In this document: positions 7,480 to 16,903 of the stretch, piece after piece
How positions within the stretch are numbered: the first letter of the stretch is position 1
Layout of the letters: each line of letters starts with the position of its first letter
Origin: Flavobacteriales bacterium
GTDB taxonomy: Bacteria; Bacteroidota; Bacteroidia; Flavobacteriales_E; Vicingaceae
DNA: 64,000 nt
Assembly: GCA_905339165.1 (NCBI GenBank)
Contig: CAJPFH010000064.1
Coordinates: 1 to 64,000, forward strand
Reading direction: 5' to 3'
Program-made: the position numbers and the translations under genes
Notes under the pieces: model-generated
What the model was told of the DNA's origin: nothing
The model's input: only the letters and a program-made list of their open reading frames with translations
Databases searched by the model: none

Positions 7480-8671
7480 CCCCTGTATTTTCAGCCATGT
7501 AGCTCTTTGCCGCATTTCCGGATTCGGCTGTAAAAGAAGATTCATTCAGAAATTTTTCCATACATTCTGTAAATTCAAATAGAGTAGAAAAAGAAAAAGC
7601 GGCTTTACGTTCTATGAGGTCTTTGGCCTCAACATTTTTGTGATAATTGGGGCCAAATAAAATGGGAATACCAAAAACAGCCGCTTCCAAACTGTTATGC
7701 AATCGACTGTGAAAAGCCCCACCAATAATGGCCATATCTGCATATTGGTAAAGTGAAGAAAGCATGCCAATATTATCTATCAGCAGCACCTGAGCATTTT
7801 GAATATTTTCTTTTCTTGCTTTAGAATAACGAACAATAGGAACGGTAAATAACGATTCAATAAATTTTAAGTGCGCTTCATGAATCTCATGTGGGGCAAT
7901 GATACACTTTACCCCCTGTTGCTGTTTATTTATATAAGCCGCTATTATTTTTTCTTCGGAAGGCCAAGAACTGCCGGCAACCACAAGAAATTGATTCTCT
8001 TTAAATTCTTTGATTGATGCTATTTCTTTGGCAAAAGCTGCGTTTTCCATACATCGGTCGAAACGGGTATCTCCTGTTTTTAAATAATTAGTAAACCCTA
8101 TCTTTTTTAACAGCAAACAAGATTCTTCATTTTGCAAAAAGAAAAAGGTAAAACCGGTTAAATGCTTTTTAAACCAGTTTCCGTAAAATTTAAAAAAATG
8201 CTGATTAGGCCTGAATACTCCGGAAACTAAGTAACATGGAATATTTCTTTCTTTTATTTCGTTCAGATAATTAAACCAGAATTCGTATTTAATAAAAAAG
8301 GCAGCCGAAGGTTTTACGAGGTCTAAAAATTGTTTTACGTTCTTTGGGGTATCGGAAGGCAGATAACAAACCACATCGGCAAATACGTAGTTTTTGCGTA
8401 TTTCAAAGCCCGATGGAGAAAAAAAACTGAGTAAAACAGGAATGTGTGGGTGTTCCTTTTTTAATTTTTCAATCAGCGGCCTGCCTTGTTCAAATTCGCC
8501 CAAAGAGGCACAATGCACCCAAAAATAATTTTCATCTTTTATTTTTTCTTTTAATTCTGTTCTCCATTTTTTTCTACCCTTTATCCATTTTTTTGCTTTG
8601 GTATTGAAAGACGAAGCAATGTAAATACCCTGCGTATAAAGATGTATGGCAAAGGTGTATAAAATTCGCAT
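7445..8671 (-). CDS. waaA: 3-deoxy-D-manno-octulosonic acid (Kdo) transferase
   Basis: Transfers Kdo from CMP-Kdo to lipid A precursor, the first LPS core step, on the inner leaflet of the cytoplasmic membrane. 408 aa, normal length for the family. The N-terminal GT30 domain has the CASLGEFEQGRP motif with catalytic Glu59, and the C-terminal Rossmann domain has VAGSSWPSEE, CIIAPHEIH and GGAFHSRLHNSLEAAVFG, the CMP-sugar and active-site loops of KdtA. Last gene of the alaS-esterase-waaA operon, 11 nt after the esterase stop. Its 3' end overlaps a truncated convergent reading frame. Confidence 0.96.
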   Translation of the reverse strand: MRILYTFAIHLYTQGIYIASSFNTKAKKWIKGRKKWRTELKEKIKDENYFWVHCASLGEFEQGRPLIEKLKKEHPHIPVLLSFFSPSGFEIRKNYVFADVVCYLPSDTPKNVKQFLDLVKPSAAFFIKYEFWFNYLNEIKERNIPCYLVSGVFRPNQHFFKFYGNWFKKHLTGFTFFFLQNEESCLLLKKIGFTNYLKTGDTRFDRCMENAAFAKEIASIKEFKENQFLVVAGSSWPSEEKIIAAYINKQQQGVKCIIAPHEIHEAHLKFIESLFTVPIVRYSKARKENIQNAQVLLIDNIGMLSSLYQYADMAIIGGAFHSRLHNSLEAAVFGIPILFGPNYHKNVEAKDLIERKAAFSFSTLFEFTECMEKFLNESSFTAESGNAAKSYMAENTGATDKILKILFH

Positions 8672-8682
8672 ATACGAATTGG

Positions 8683-9849
8683 TTAAAATAAATTGCGAAC
8701 AATGAATAATTTTTTATGCAAAACTGTATTTCCGTAATGAAATGAAACAAAGTAAAGCCCATCGGGAAAAGAGGATAGGTCGATGCGTTGAGCATGTTCG
8801 GTAATCTTTACGAGCCTAAGCCACTGCCCATCTGCCGAAACTATTTTTAGTTCGTAAGGATACCCATCGGAAGTTATATCTAAGTAGGTACTGGCCGGAT
8901 TAGGAAAAATTTCAAACCCCGCTTTTTGCAAAAAGTCTACCTCGGCTGCACTAGGTATTACACAGGAATTTTGATACGTAATACGATTCGATTGTTGAAG
9001 AGAATCTAAAAAAACAGACAAAGAATTGGTATTGTTTTTTAAATAATAATTTAACCACAAGCCCACCAAATCGTAGGTAACCTGTTGCTGCTCCTGACGT
9101 GTAATACTAATACCCGGAGAGGAGGTGGATTCGCCAAAATCGCAGTTAAAATTTGGCTTTGCAAAATAGCAGTGTGCACCACCTTTAATGTTTACAAATG
9201 TTTTGCAAACAGAAGCCAATGCATTATAAATGGGTAAATGATGTTGGGCAGGAGGCGTAACGCCATCTTTTTCTCCCGAAAGAATTAAAGCAGGAACTGT
9301 TACGTTAGCTGCCGCTGCAATAGCCGAAGGATTGGTTTCGGCCGGAGCAAATCCTATAACGGTTTTTATACTGTTGTTGTTAGCTGATGCCAAAAAGGAA
9401 CTGCCTCCACCCATGCTATGTCCCATAATGGCCGAAGCAGAATCTATTTTATTGTATAAAAGAAACGCATTATTGGAATTATCCATTAAAAATGCATTGA
9501 CTAAAAATCTCAAATCTTTACCAAACTCTTCATGGTTGGGAGAAAATCCGGTTTCGGTATTTGCAAAAACAATAATATACCCTTGGGGTACCCACTCGCT
9601 GCTAAGATTTTCGTAGGCCGTGTACGTCATCACAAAACCATGCCCGAACACAATAAACGGAAATTTTCCGTTGGCAGGAGTGGTGTTATTTCCGGCCGAT
9701 AAAGCAGGGTAATAAATTTCGGCCTTTACCTGCCTATTGTTACGATTTACATCGGTATACGTTTTGCTGGTAATCCCTACCTGAAAACTTTGTGAAAAGG
9801 TTTCTAAAAAAAGAAAAAGAGAAAGTATAAAAAAGAATATTGTTTTCAT
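8683..9849 (-). CDS. Secreted alpha/beta hydrolase with T9SS sorting domain
   Basis: Exported esterase-like enzyme of 388 aa. Signal peptide MKTIFFFILSLFLFLETFSQ; alpha/beta-hydrolase core of the chlorophyllase/PAF-acetylhydrolase-like type with oxyanion segment VFGHGFVMTY, nucleophile Ser145 (GHSMGGG), probable acid Asp195 (SGEKDGVTPP) and His226 (GGAHCYF). The C-terminal ~75 residues (FEIFPNPASTYLDI to LHKKLFIVRNLF) are a T9SS type A domain. Start overlaps the alaS stop by 4 bp (ATGA), so it is translationally coupled to a housekeeping gene. Substrate unknown. Confidence 0.9.
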   Translation of the reverse strand: MKTIFFFILSLFLFLETFSQSFQVGITSKTYTDVNRNNRQVKAEIYYPALSAGNNTTPANGKFPFIVFGHGFVMTYTAYENLSSEWVPQGYIIVFANTETGFSPNHEEFGKDLRFLVNAFLMDNSNNAFLLYNKIDSASAIMGHSMGGGSSFLASANNNSIKTVIGFAPAETNPSAIAAAANVTVPALILSGEKDGVTPPAQHHLPIYNALASVCKTFVNIKGGAHCYFAKPNFNCDFGESTSSPGISITRQEQQQVTYDLVGLWLNYYLKNNTNSLSVFLDSLQQSNRITYQNSCVIPSAAEVDFLQKAGFEIFPNPASTYLDITSDGYPYELKIVSADGQWLRLVKITEHAQRIDLSSFPDGLYFVSFHYGNTVLHKKLFIVRNLF

Positions 9850-12461
9850 AAAATAAACTTTTTTGCTTTTTCAAAAACATGGTTAAGTCCATTTATATCG
9901 GTACCTCCTGCAGTGGCATAAAAAGCCTGTCCACCTCCACCACCCTTTATTTCTTTTGCCAATTCCTTTGTTATATTTCCTGCATGCCAGTTTTTTTGTT
10001 TGGCTAATTGTTCGGAAATAACAACGGTAATAAGAGGTTTATTATCGAGTTCGGCTCCTAAAACCAAAAATAAATTATCGTATTCTTTCATTAACTGAAA
10101 AGAAATGTCTTTAAGGGAGGCTGCATCGCTTAAATTAATTTTCCCAATATAAAAATAGATTTGATTTTCGAAGTGCAACTTATTTTTTAATTCTGCTTTG
10201 ATTATTTTAGCCTTTTCGAGCAACAATGCATCTGCTTTTTTTTGCAGCTCTTCGTTTTTACTTTGCAGTTCAATTATTGCCTTTTTAATATCTTTAGGAT
10301 TTTTGAGCAATGTTTTAATTTCTTCCAGCAATTGAATTTTTGCATTAATAAACTCTTCTGCTTTTTGCGAAGTGATGGCTTCGATTCTTCTTACTCCTGC
10401 GGCAACCGAACTTTCAGCAATAATTTTAAACAAAGAAATTTGCGAGGTGTTTGATACGTGAATACCCCCGCACAACTCAACCGACTGCCCGTATTTTATA
10501 ATCCTTACCGTATTTCCGTATTTTTCTCCAAACAACATCATGGCTCCCATTTTTTCGGCTTCTGCAATAGGGGCATTCCGCATTTCTTCTAATGCCATTG
10601 CATTTGAAATGGTCTCGTTAACCTGTCTTTCTACCTGACTGAGTTCTTCATCGGTTACTTTTTGGAAATGCGAAAAATCGAAACGCAAATAGTCGGGAGT
10701 TACCAAAGAGCCTTTTTGTTCTACGTGTGTTCCCAGCACTTTTCTTAATGCATAGTGTAATAAATGCGTAGCTGAGTGATTTTTTGCTGTGGCCATTCTT
10801 TTTCTAACATCAACACAAGCAGTAAAAGTAGAATCTGTTGGTTCGGGAAGTGTTTCAGAAAAATGAACAATGAGGTTGTTTTCTTTTTTGGTGTCTGTAA
10901 TGTATGTTTTGGAGCCGTTATACTCTAAAAATCCGGTATCGCCTATTTGCCCACCTCCTTCAGGATAAAATGGTGTTTTATCAAAAACCAGTTGAAACAA
11001 CTCTTTCTCTTTGGTTTTAATTTTTCTGTATTGTAGTAATTTAATTTCTGTCTGTGTGTGGTCGTAACCTAAAAACTCTGTTGCTTTAAATGGTTGCAGT
11101 TCTACCCAGTCGGAAGTTTCTATTTTGGTAGCCGCCCGCGACCGTTCTTTTTGCAACTGCAAACACTGGTTGAAAGAAGGCATGTCTATTTCAAACCCCG
11201 ATTCTTTAGCCAAAAGCTGAGTAAGATCAATGGGAAACCCAAAGGTATCGTAAAGTTCGAAGGCAAAGGTTCCGTTTATCATTTTGGCTGAAGAGTGTTC
11301 GTGAATGTATTTTTCGAATCGGGAAATTCCCTGTTCCAGGGTTCGCAAAAAACTTTGTTCTTCTTCAAGAATTACTTTTACAATTAATTTCTCTTGTGCT
11401 TTTAATTCTGGAAAGGAAGTCCCCATGTGATGAGTAAGAGCAGGCACTAATCTATAAATAAAAGGGTCTTTTAAAGAAAGGAAGCTGTATCCATAACGTA
11501 CGGCCCTTCTTAAAATTCTACGTATAACGTATCCGGCACCTGTATTCGAAGGGAGTTGTCCATCGGTAATAGAGAAAGAGATGGCTCTCAGGTGGTCGGC
11601 TATAACCCGAAAGGCGATATCTTGTTTAGAAGAAGAATGAGTATAGGGAAGCGAGCAAATAGTTTCTAACTCTTTTATGTAAGGCATAAACACATCGGTA
11701 TCGTAGTTAGAAGTTTTTCCTTGCAGTGCCATGCAAAGCCTCTCGAAACCCATGCCCGTATCAACGTGTTTTGCCGGAAGAGGTTTTAATTCTCCATTGG
11801 CCATGCGGTTGTATTGCATAAAAACCAAATTCCAAATTTCAATTACCTGCGGATGCCCTGTGTTTACCAATGTATCTCCGTTTTGTTTTTTTATTTCTTC
11901 ATCGCTACGCAGGTCTATGTGTATTTCGGAGCAAGGGCCACAGGGTCCGGTATCGCCCATTTCCCAAAAATTATCTTTTTTATTTCCTTTTAAAATACGG
12001 TTTTCCGGTATCCATTTTTTCCAGCAATCGAATGCTTCTTGGTCAAAATCCAATGCATCATCTAAACTACCTTCAAATACGGTAACATAAAGTTTATCTT
12101 TATCCAGTTTATACACTTCGGTAAGCAATTCCCATGCCCACTCAATGGCCTCTTTTTTAAAATAATCGCCAAAGCTCCAGTTTCCGAGCATTTCAAACAT
12201 GGTATGGTGATAGGTATCTACTCCCACTTCTTCCAAATCGTTATGTTTTCCTGAAACGCGCAAGCACTTTTGGGTATTGGCAATGCGTGGAAATAGAATG
12301 GGAGAGTTGCCTAAGAAAAGATCTTTAAACTGGTTCATTCCGGCATTGGTAAACATCAGCGTGGGGTCGTTCTTAATAACCATGGGAGCCGATGCCACTA
12401 TTTCGTGTTTTTTATTTTTAAAAAATTGCAAAAATCTTTCGCGTACTTCTGTAGAATTCAT
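9846..12461 (-). CDS. alaS: Alanyl-tRNA synthetase
   Basis: Charges tRNA(Ala) with alanine and edits misacylated Ser/Gly. 871 aa, full length. N-terminal class II catalytic domain (FTNAGMNQFKDLFLG; ANTQKCLRVSGKHNDLEEVG), the editing domain with the metal-binding set HSATHLLHYALR and CGGIHV, and the C-terminal DHHA1 domain ending GGGGGQAFYATAGG. First gene of an operon with the esterase and waaA, and divergent from the M23 peptidase gene with 133 bp between them. Confidence 0.98.
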   Translation of the reverse strand: MNSTEVRERFLQFFKNKKHEIVASAPMVIKNDPTLMFTNAGMNQFKDLFLGNSPILFPRIANTQKCLRVSGKHNDLEEVGVDTYHHTMFEMLGNWSFGDYFKKEAIEWAWELLTEVYKLDKDKLYVTVFEGSLDDALDFDQEAFDCWKKWIPENRILKGNKKDNFWEMGDTGPCGPCSEIHIDLRSDEEIKKQNGDTLVNTGHPQVIEIWNLVFMQYNRMANGELKPLPAKHVDTGMGFERLCMALQGKTSNYDTDVFMPYIKELETICSLPYTHSSSKQDIAFRVIADHLRAISFSITDGQLPSNTGAGYVIRRILRRAVRYGYSFLSLKDPFIYRLVPALTHHMGTSFPELKAQEKLIVKVILEEEQSFLRTLEQGISRFEKYIHEHSSAKMINGTFAFELYDTFGFPIDLTQLLAKESGFEIDMPSFNQCLQLQKERSRAATKIETSDWVELQPFKATEFLGYDHTQTEIKLLQYRKIKTKEKELFQLVFDKTPFYPEGGGQIGDTGFLEYNGSKTYITDTKKENNLIVHFSETLPEPTDSTFTACVDVRKRMATAKNHSATHLLHYALRKVLGTHVEQKGSLVTPDYLRFDFSHFQKVTDEELSQVERQVNETISNAMALEEMRNAPIAEAEKMGAMMLFGEKYGNTVRIIKYGQSVELCGGIHVSNTSQISLFKIIAESSVAAGVRRIEAITSQKAEEFINAKIQLLEEIKTLLKNPKDIKKAIIELQSKNEELQKKADALLLEKAKIIKAELKNKLHFENQIYFYIGKINLSDAASLKDISFQLMKEYDNLFLVLGAELDNKPLITVVISEQLAKQKNWHAGNITKELAKEIKGGGGGQAFYATAGGTDINGLNHVFEKAKKFIL

Positions 12462-12521
12462 GTAGAATGTTAATGTTTGTTAATCCTATATTTAACAAGT
12501 GCGGCATCGTATTTATAAAAC

Positions 12522-12552
12522 TTGGCAAAGTGAGTTTGTAGTTTTATATTTG
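12522..12552 (+). promoter_or_regulatory. Bacteroidota-type promoter for the M23 peptidase gene
   Basis: TATATTTG at 12545-12552 matches the Bacteroidota -7 consensus TAnnTTTG, and a TTG at 12522-12524 sits 20 bp upstream as a -33 element. The predicted start point near 12559 leaves a leader of about 36 nt before the ATG at 12595. Confidence 0.55.
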
Positions 12553-12594
12553 CATACGCTGCAACGGTTGCCAAAAATAATGAATTAAAGCAGA

Positions 12595-13566
12595 ATGTCT
12601 AAAATAAAATACAGGTATAATACCCAAACGCTCGATTACGAAAAGGTAAAAATAACTTGGCGTACCCGTATTTTAAGGGCAATGGGTTATCTTGCCACAT
12701 CGGGTGTAATAGCGGCCGGCATGGTGTATATTGTTTACCTGAGTGTAGAATCGCCCAAAGAAAAAATACTACAGGAAGAAAACTATCAGTTACAAGCACA
12801 ATATAAAATCCTACACAAAAGGATGGAAGATATTGAAATGGTATTGAACGACATTCAGGTTCGCGATAACAATATTTATCGTGTTATTTTTGAGGCGGAA
12901 CCCATTTCAGAAAACATCAGAAATGCGGGGTTTGGCGGCATAAACCGCTATAAGCACATGGAGGGTTTTAGAAGTTCCGATTTATTGATTGAAACCACCA
13001 AAAGGGTAGATAAAATTTCGAAACAACTTTATATACAGTCTAAATCGTACGATGAGGTGTTTGCCATGGCCAAGAAAAAAGAACAACTGTTGGCTTCTAT
13101 TCCGGCCATACAGCCTGTTTCGAACAAAGAATTAAAATATATGGCATCGGGCTTTGGGTTTAGAATAGACCCTGTGTATAAAACCACTAAATTTCATGCA
13201 GGCATAGATTTTACTGCGCCCATAGGAACCCCTGTATATGCCACCGGAGATGGAGTGATTATGCCTTACGCAGAAGGATACTCGGGATATGGTAATTTTA
13301 TTCGTATTAATCATGGATACGGATACGTAACCCTATACGCACATTTAAGCAAAATAGCTGTAAAAACCTCTCAAAAAGTAAAACGTGGCGATGTAATCGG
13401 GTTTGTTGGAAATACAGGGAAATCGGTTGGTCCGCATTTGCACTACGAGGTTCGAAAAAATGACAATCCGATTAACCCCATCAACTTTTTCTTTAACGAT
13501 CTAACTCCGGAAGAGTACGACCGACTCATTCAGCTTGCGAACGACCCCACTCAGGCTCTCGATTAG
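12595..13566 (+). CDS. M23-family peptidoglycan endopeptidase, membrane-anchored
   Basis: Zinc metallopeptidase expected to cut peptide cross-links in peptidoglycan in the periplasm. 323 aa: cytosolic basic N-terminus, one membrane span at ~30-50, a helical/coiled region to ~150, then a LytM domain with zinc ligands His201 and Asp205 (HAGID) and His283 of HLH (281-283), and active-site His250 (YAHL). All key residues are present, so it should be active, unlike degenerate EnvC/NlpD types. The MerR gene follows in the same direction. Confidence 0.93.
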   Translation: MSKIKYRYNTQTLDYEKVKITWRTRILRAMGYLATSGVIAAGMVYIVYLSVESPKEKILQEENYQLQAQYKILHKRMEDIEMVLNDIQVRDNNIYRVIFEAEPISENIRNAGFGGINRYKHMEGFRSSDLLIETTKRVDKISKQLYIQSKSYDEVFAMAKKKEQLLASIPAIQPVSNKELKYMASGFGFRIDPVYKTTKFHAGIDFTAPIGTPVYATGDGVIMPYAEGYSGYGNFIRINHGYGYVTLYAHLSKIAVKTSQKVKRGDVIGFVGNTGKSVGPHLHYEVRKNDNPINPINFFFNDLTPEEYDRLIQLANDPTQALD

Positions 13567-13595
13567 TTTTTTTGTTTATCTTTATCTGCTCCAAT

Positions 13596-13943
13596 ATGCA
13601 ACCAGATAAGTTATATTACACCATTGGCGAAGTGGCCAACATGTACAAAGTAAAACATTCTTTAATTCGTTTTTGGGAAAAAGAGTTTGCCATTATTCAT
13701 CTGCACAAAAGCAGCAAGGGAAACCGATTGTTTACAAAAAAAGATTTGGAAACTTTTGAAAAAATTTACCACCTTGTAAAAGTTCGGGGTTACACATTAG
13801 AAGGAGCCAAAAAAGCCCTGAAAGTAAAAGAGGAACTTCCGTTGGTTTCAACTTCAAAGATTATCCGAAAGGAAGAAGAATTAAAAAAACGATTAATAGA
13901 CCTTCGTTTAAAATTAGAACAACTGAAACAAAGTTTACACTAA
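13596..13943 (+). CDS. MerR-family transcriptional regulator
   Basis: 115 aa from the ATG at 13596; an earlier ATG at 13572 would add an unusual hydrophobic tail (MFIFICSN). The N-terminal winged helix-turn-helix (YYTIGEVANMYKVKHSLIRF, then WEKEF) is typical of MerR proteins, followed by a long dimerisation helix (KRLIDLRLKLEQLKQSLH). There is no C-terminal ligand domain or Cys set, so no inducer can be inferred. It follows the M23 gene by about 30 nt and its 3' end overlaps hldD on the other strand by 4 bp. Confidence 0.9.
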   Translation: MQPDKLYYTIGEVANMYKVKHSLIRFWEKEFAIIHLHKSSKGNRLFTKKDLETFEKIYHLVKVRGYTLEGAKKALKVKEELPLVSTSKIIRKEEELKKRLIDLRLKLEQLKQSLH

Positions 13944-14902
13944 AAATAGCTGTTCTTCATCAAATAATTTTTTACATAATCCTCTACTCCTTCTTCGAGG
14001 GTGTAAAAAGGTTTCTGATAACCTATGGCATGTAGTTTTTGCATATCGGCTTCGGTAAAATATTGGTACTTGCCACGTATATCTTCCGGTGTAGGGATAA
14101 ATTCAATGTTGGGCTTTTTGTTTAATGCGGAAAAAGTATAGTTGGCTAAATCTAAAAAGGTTCTTGCTTTTCCCGAACCAAGATTATAGATACCATTGTT
14201 TTTACGGTGTTCCATTAAAAACGCACATACACTAATTACGTCTTTAACATACACAAAATCGCGCATTTGTTCTCCATCTTTGAACAAAGGATGGTGTGAT
14301 TGAAATAAATTAAGTTTTTCGGAATCGATGATTTGTTTGTACGCATGAAAAATAACCGAAGCCATTCTTCTTTTGTGGTATTCGTTGGGGCCATAAACAT
14401 TAAAAAATTTTAAACCGGCCCAGAAGTATGGTTTTCTTTCTTGTTCTAAAGCCCATTTATCGAAATCGTTTTTTGAATCGCCATAAGGATTGAGGGGTTT
14501 TAAAACTGATGGAGAAGTACTGTCACTATACCCATACTCGCCCATTCCGTAGGTTGCGGCCGATGAAGCATAAACTAAGGGAATTCCGTATTGAACGCAT
14601 TTCTGCCAAACTTTTTTTGAATAATCTAAATTTAGTGTATTAAATATGGACACATCAAACTCTGTTGTATCGGTTCTTGCTCCAATATGAAAAATAAATT
14701 GAACAAATTTTTCGTTTTCATCTAGCCATTTAAAAAAAACATCCCGATGAATTTTTGCGGTTAGTATTTTATTTTCAATATTTTTATTTTTTATTTCATT
14801 CGAAAAATTGTCAACCGCTACAATATCCTTGTATCCCTCTTTGTTTAAAAAAGAAATTAAACAACTGCCAATAAATCCTGCGGCTCCGGTAACTACAATC
14901 AT
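13940..14902 (-). CDS. hldD: ADP-L-glycero-D-manno-heptose 6-epimerase
   Basis: Converts ADP-D-glycero-heptose to ADP-L-glycero-heptose for LPS inner core. 320 aa, extended SDR enzyme: NADP-binding VTGAAGFIGSCL at residues 4-15, catalytic Tyr140-x3-Lys144 (YGDSK), KFFNVYGPNEYHKRRMAS substrate segment and FKDGEQMRDFVYVKD, all characteristic of HldD/RfaD. It pairs functionally with rfaE2 at 56289 and waaA at 7445. A -7 box lies at 14917-14924, giving a very short leader. Confidence 0.94.
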   Translation of the reverse strand: MIVVTGAAGFIGSCLISFLNKEGYKDIVAVDNFSNEIKNKNIENKILTAKIHRDVFFKWLDENEKFVQFIFHIGARTDTTEFDVSIFNTLNLDYSKKVWQKCVQYGIPLVYASSAATYGMGEYGYSDSTSPSVLKPLNPYGDSKNDFDKWALEQERKPYFWAGLKFFNVYGPNEYHKRRMASVIFHAYKQIIDSEKLNLFQSHHPLFKDGEQMRDFVYVKDVISVCAFLMEHRKNNGIYNLGSGKARTFLDLANYTFSALNKKPNIEFIPTPEDIRGKYQYFTEADMQKLHAIGYQKPFYTLEEGVEDYVKNYLMKNSYF

Positions 14903-14916
14903 AGATAAATAAACTA

Positions 14917-14924
14917 CAAAAGTA
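14917..14924 (-). promoter_or_regulatory. -7 box for hldD
   Basis: TACTTTTG on the minus strand matches TAnnTTTG and lies 15 nt upstream of the hldD ATG at 14902, implying a leader shorter than 10 nt. Confidence 0.45.
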
Positions 14925-15102
14925 AATCATTTAATAAGATAAAGGGCAGAATCTTTTAGTAACAATACTAATACTTTTGTTATTTATTATAATACGAATA
15001 AAATACTGTAATAAATGAATAAAACAAATAAAAGAACGAATTATTAGTTTTTAATAAAATAAAACATCAAATGCAATGTTATTATATACAAAACTAATTA
15101 CC

Positions 15103-15732
15103 ATGAAAAAGATAATAATTGTAATATTAGTTTGCGTAACTAATGTATTATCAGGGCAAGTTGCTTGGCAACAAACAGCCCCCCCCCCTCCAAAAACAAA
15201 GAATGTAAAAGTAGATGGCGTAACTTATACACTTAAAAGCGACCACCCAAAAGAACTTGAAATTCTTATTGCTGTAAAGAACTTGAAAAAGGGGGAAGAA
15301 TTGAGTAAAGAACAAGCTCTTATCGTGTTTGAAATAGTAATAGCAAGAACATATAAAGTGTCTGGAACAAAGGTTTCTTATAATAATTCTTATAGTATAA
15401 ATGACGTGTGTTCAGGGTATGTTAAGTATGTATATGACGGGTTAATTAATTATAATAATATTTATAGTAACCCATTAGGAACTGCAGTACCTAAAAACGA
15501 AGAATCTCTTACCCCTAAAACCACAAACCCTATAAGGGGTATGCCTATTTTTTGGGATACTAAGATATCCGGGCACGTAGGGATTTTTTATAGTATGGAA
15601 GATTTAGGAGGAGGATTAATGAGGGTAAAATATTTTGACCAAAACAACGGGTATAGGAGATATGTGGATTTGGCAGAAATAATATTATATAAAGAAGATT
15701 TGCAGATTGCAAAAGTTTTTTCTTACTTTTAG
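15103..15732 (+). CDS. Exported NlpC/P60- or CHAP-like protein with a poly-C tract
   Basis: 209 aa from the ATG at 15103 (MKKIIIVILVCVTNVLSGQ signal peptide; an upstream ATG at 15076 would add nine residues). Weak but coherent signs of a papain-fold cysteine amidase: NDVCSGYVKYVYDG (candidate Cys nucleophile), GMPIFWDTK and GHVGIFYSM (candidate His). This matches the order of NlpC/P60 or CHAP enzymes; I infer the family by pattern only. Just after the signal peptide, APPPPK is encoded across ten consecutive C at 15179-15188, where slippage would switch the frame. The AT-rich 200 bp upstream contains TACTTTTG at 14972-14979, a possible -7 box. Confidence 0.65.
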   Translation: MKKIIIVILVCVTNVLSGQVAWQQTAPPPPKTKNVKVDGVTYTLKSDHPKELEILIAVKNLKKGEELSKEQALIVFEIVIARTYKVSGTKVSYNNSYSINDVCSGYVKYVYDGLINYNNIYSNPLGTAVPKNEESLTPKTTNPIRGMPIFWDTKISGHVGIFYSMEDLGGGLMRVKYFDQNNGYRRYVDLAEIILYKEDLQIAKVFSYF

Positions 15733-15811
15733 ATAAAAAGCGAAACAGAAAAATAGATTGCAAAAAACAGCAACAGAAAAGTTATTTAAAGAAGTTAATA
15801 AACCAAAAACA

Positions 15812-15819
15812 ATGAAAAA
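15812..15819. repeat. Target site duplication, left (ATGAAAAA)
   Basis: ATGAAAAA directly precedes the left end of the insertion element, and the identical octamer follows its right end at 17107-17114. Eight base pairs is the duplication length known for IS1595-family elements. The octamer includes the start codon of the disrupted downstream gene. Confidence 0.95.
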
Positions 15820-15882
15820 CGTACCTATCCCTACAAAGGAATTTGGAAATAATATAAATGATTAAAATACAGAAACAAAGGT

Positions 15883-16836
15883 ATGAAATTATCCGAAGTA
15901 TATAAAAAATATAATACACAAGCGAAATGCCTGAAAAAATTAGAGGTTTTGCGATGGGGTAAAACTGTAAAATGCCCTTATTGTGAATCAAAATCAACAA
16001 GACCAACTAAAAGCGAAGCTGGACGGCACTCTTGCAAAACCTGCAAACGCTCGTTTACTGTTATGGTAGGCACTATATTTGAACATTCCGCACTGCCACT
16101 ACCTAAATGGTTTGAATTGGCTACACTAATGTTAAACGCTAAGGGAGGCATGAATGCAATGGAATTAAAAAGAAACGTAAAAGTAACATATAAAACAGCC
16201 TACTACGTAGCTATGCGAATACGTATAGGTATGCTTGAACCTGATACAAAATTAAATGGCATAATAGAAATGGACGAGAGTTATTTCGGTGGAAAAGCAC
16301 GTAAACTTAGAGCCGTTACCGATAATACACCAAGTTTGGCAAAAGTAGATTTAAAAAGAGGTCGGGGAACTCATAAAATTTCGGTAGTAGGTATGGTTCA
16401 GCGTAAAGGAAAAGTTAGAACAAAAGTAGTAGAAAAACTTACAAAGCGTAACCTCTTATCTATGCTAAAACGCTATGCTAAAAAAGACAATTCACTATTA
16501 ATGACAGACTGTTTTCGCTCATATAAAACATTAGAACAATACATTGATAGATTAGTAATAAACCATAGTAAAGCATACAGTAAAGGAATAACACATATAA
16601 ATACCATTGAGGGATATTGGAGTTTTGTTAAGAATGGAATACGTGGAAATTTTAAATCAATAAGTAAAAAATATTTACCTTTCTATCTTATTGAATATGA
16701 ATGGAAATATAATCATAGAAATTTTAAAGGCAATCAATTAGAAAACTTCTTAAAAAATGCGTTAAAACATGAAAAAGAATTAGAATACTGGAAAGCACAA
16801 TCAACACAACAAGTAAAAGAGATAGCTTATGATTGA
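15883..16836 (+). CDS. IS1595-family (ISXO2-like) transposase
   Basis: 317-aa DDE transposase. N-terminal zinc ribbon (KCPYC at ~35-39, then CKTC at ~52-55) binds the ends; the catalytic domain has Asp131 (EMDESYFGGK), Asp209 (LMTDCFRSY) and Glu243 (NTIEGYWSFVK), a DD34E arrangement fitting the ISXO2-like DDE domain. No frameshift or missing residue, so activity is plausible. Confidence 0.96.
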   Translation: MKLSEVYKKYNTQAKCLKKLEVLRWGKTVKCPYCESKSTRPTKSEAGRHSCKTCKRSFTVMVGTIFEHSALPLPKWFELATLMLNAKGGMNAMELKRNVKVTYKTAYYVAMRIRIGMLEPDTKLNGIIEMDESYFGGKARKLRAVTDNTPSLAKVDLKRGRGTHKISVVGMVQRKGKVRTKVVEKLTKRNLLSMLKRYAKKDNSLLMTDCFRSYKTLEQYIDRLVINHSKAYSKGITHINTIEGYWSFVKNGIRGNFKSISKKYLPFYLIEYEWKYNHRNFKGNQLENFLKNALKHEKELEYWKAQSTQQVKEIAYD

Positions 16837-16851
16837 AGTGAGTGCAAACGA

Positions 16852-16882
16852 AAGCCCAGTTTGTAAGTCAGGGACTGGGCTT
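16852..16882. other. Hairpin downstream of the transposase
   Basis: AAGCCCAGT (16852-16860) pairs with ACTGGGCTT (16874-16882) around a 13-nt loop. There is no T-run after it, so it is not a typical terminator; it may limit read-through of the transposase message or protect its 3' end. Confidence 0.5.
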
Positions 16883-16903
16883 CGGGTTAACATCAACAAC
16901 TGG

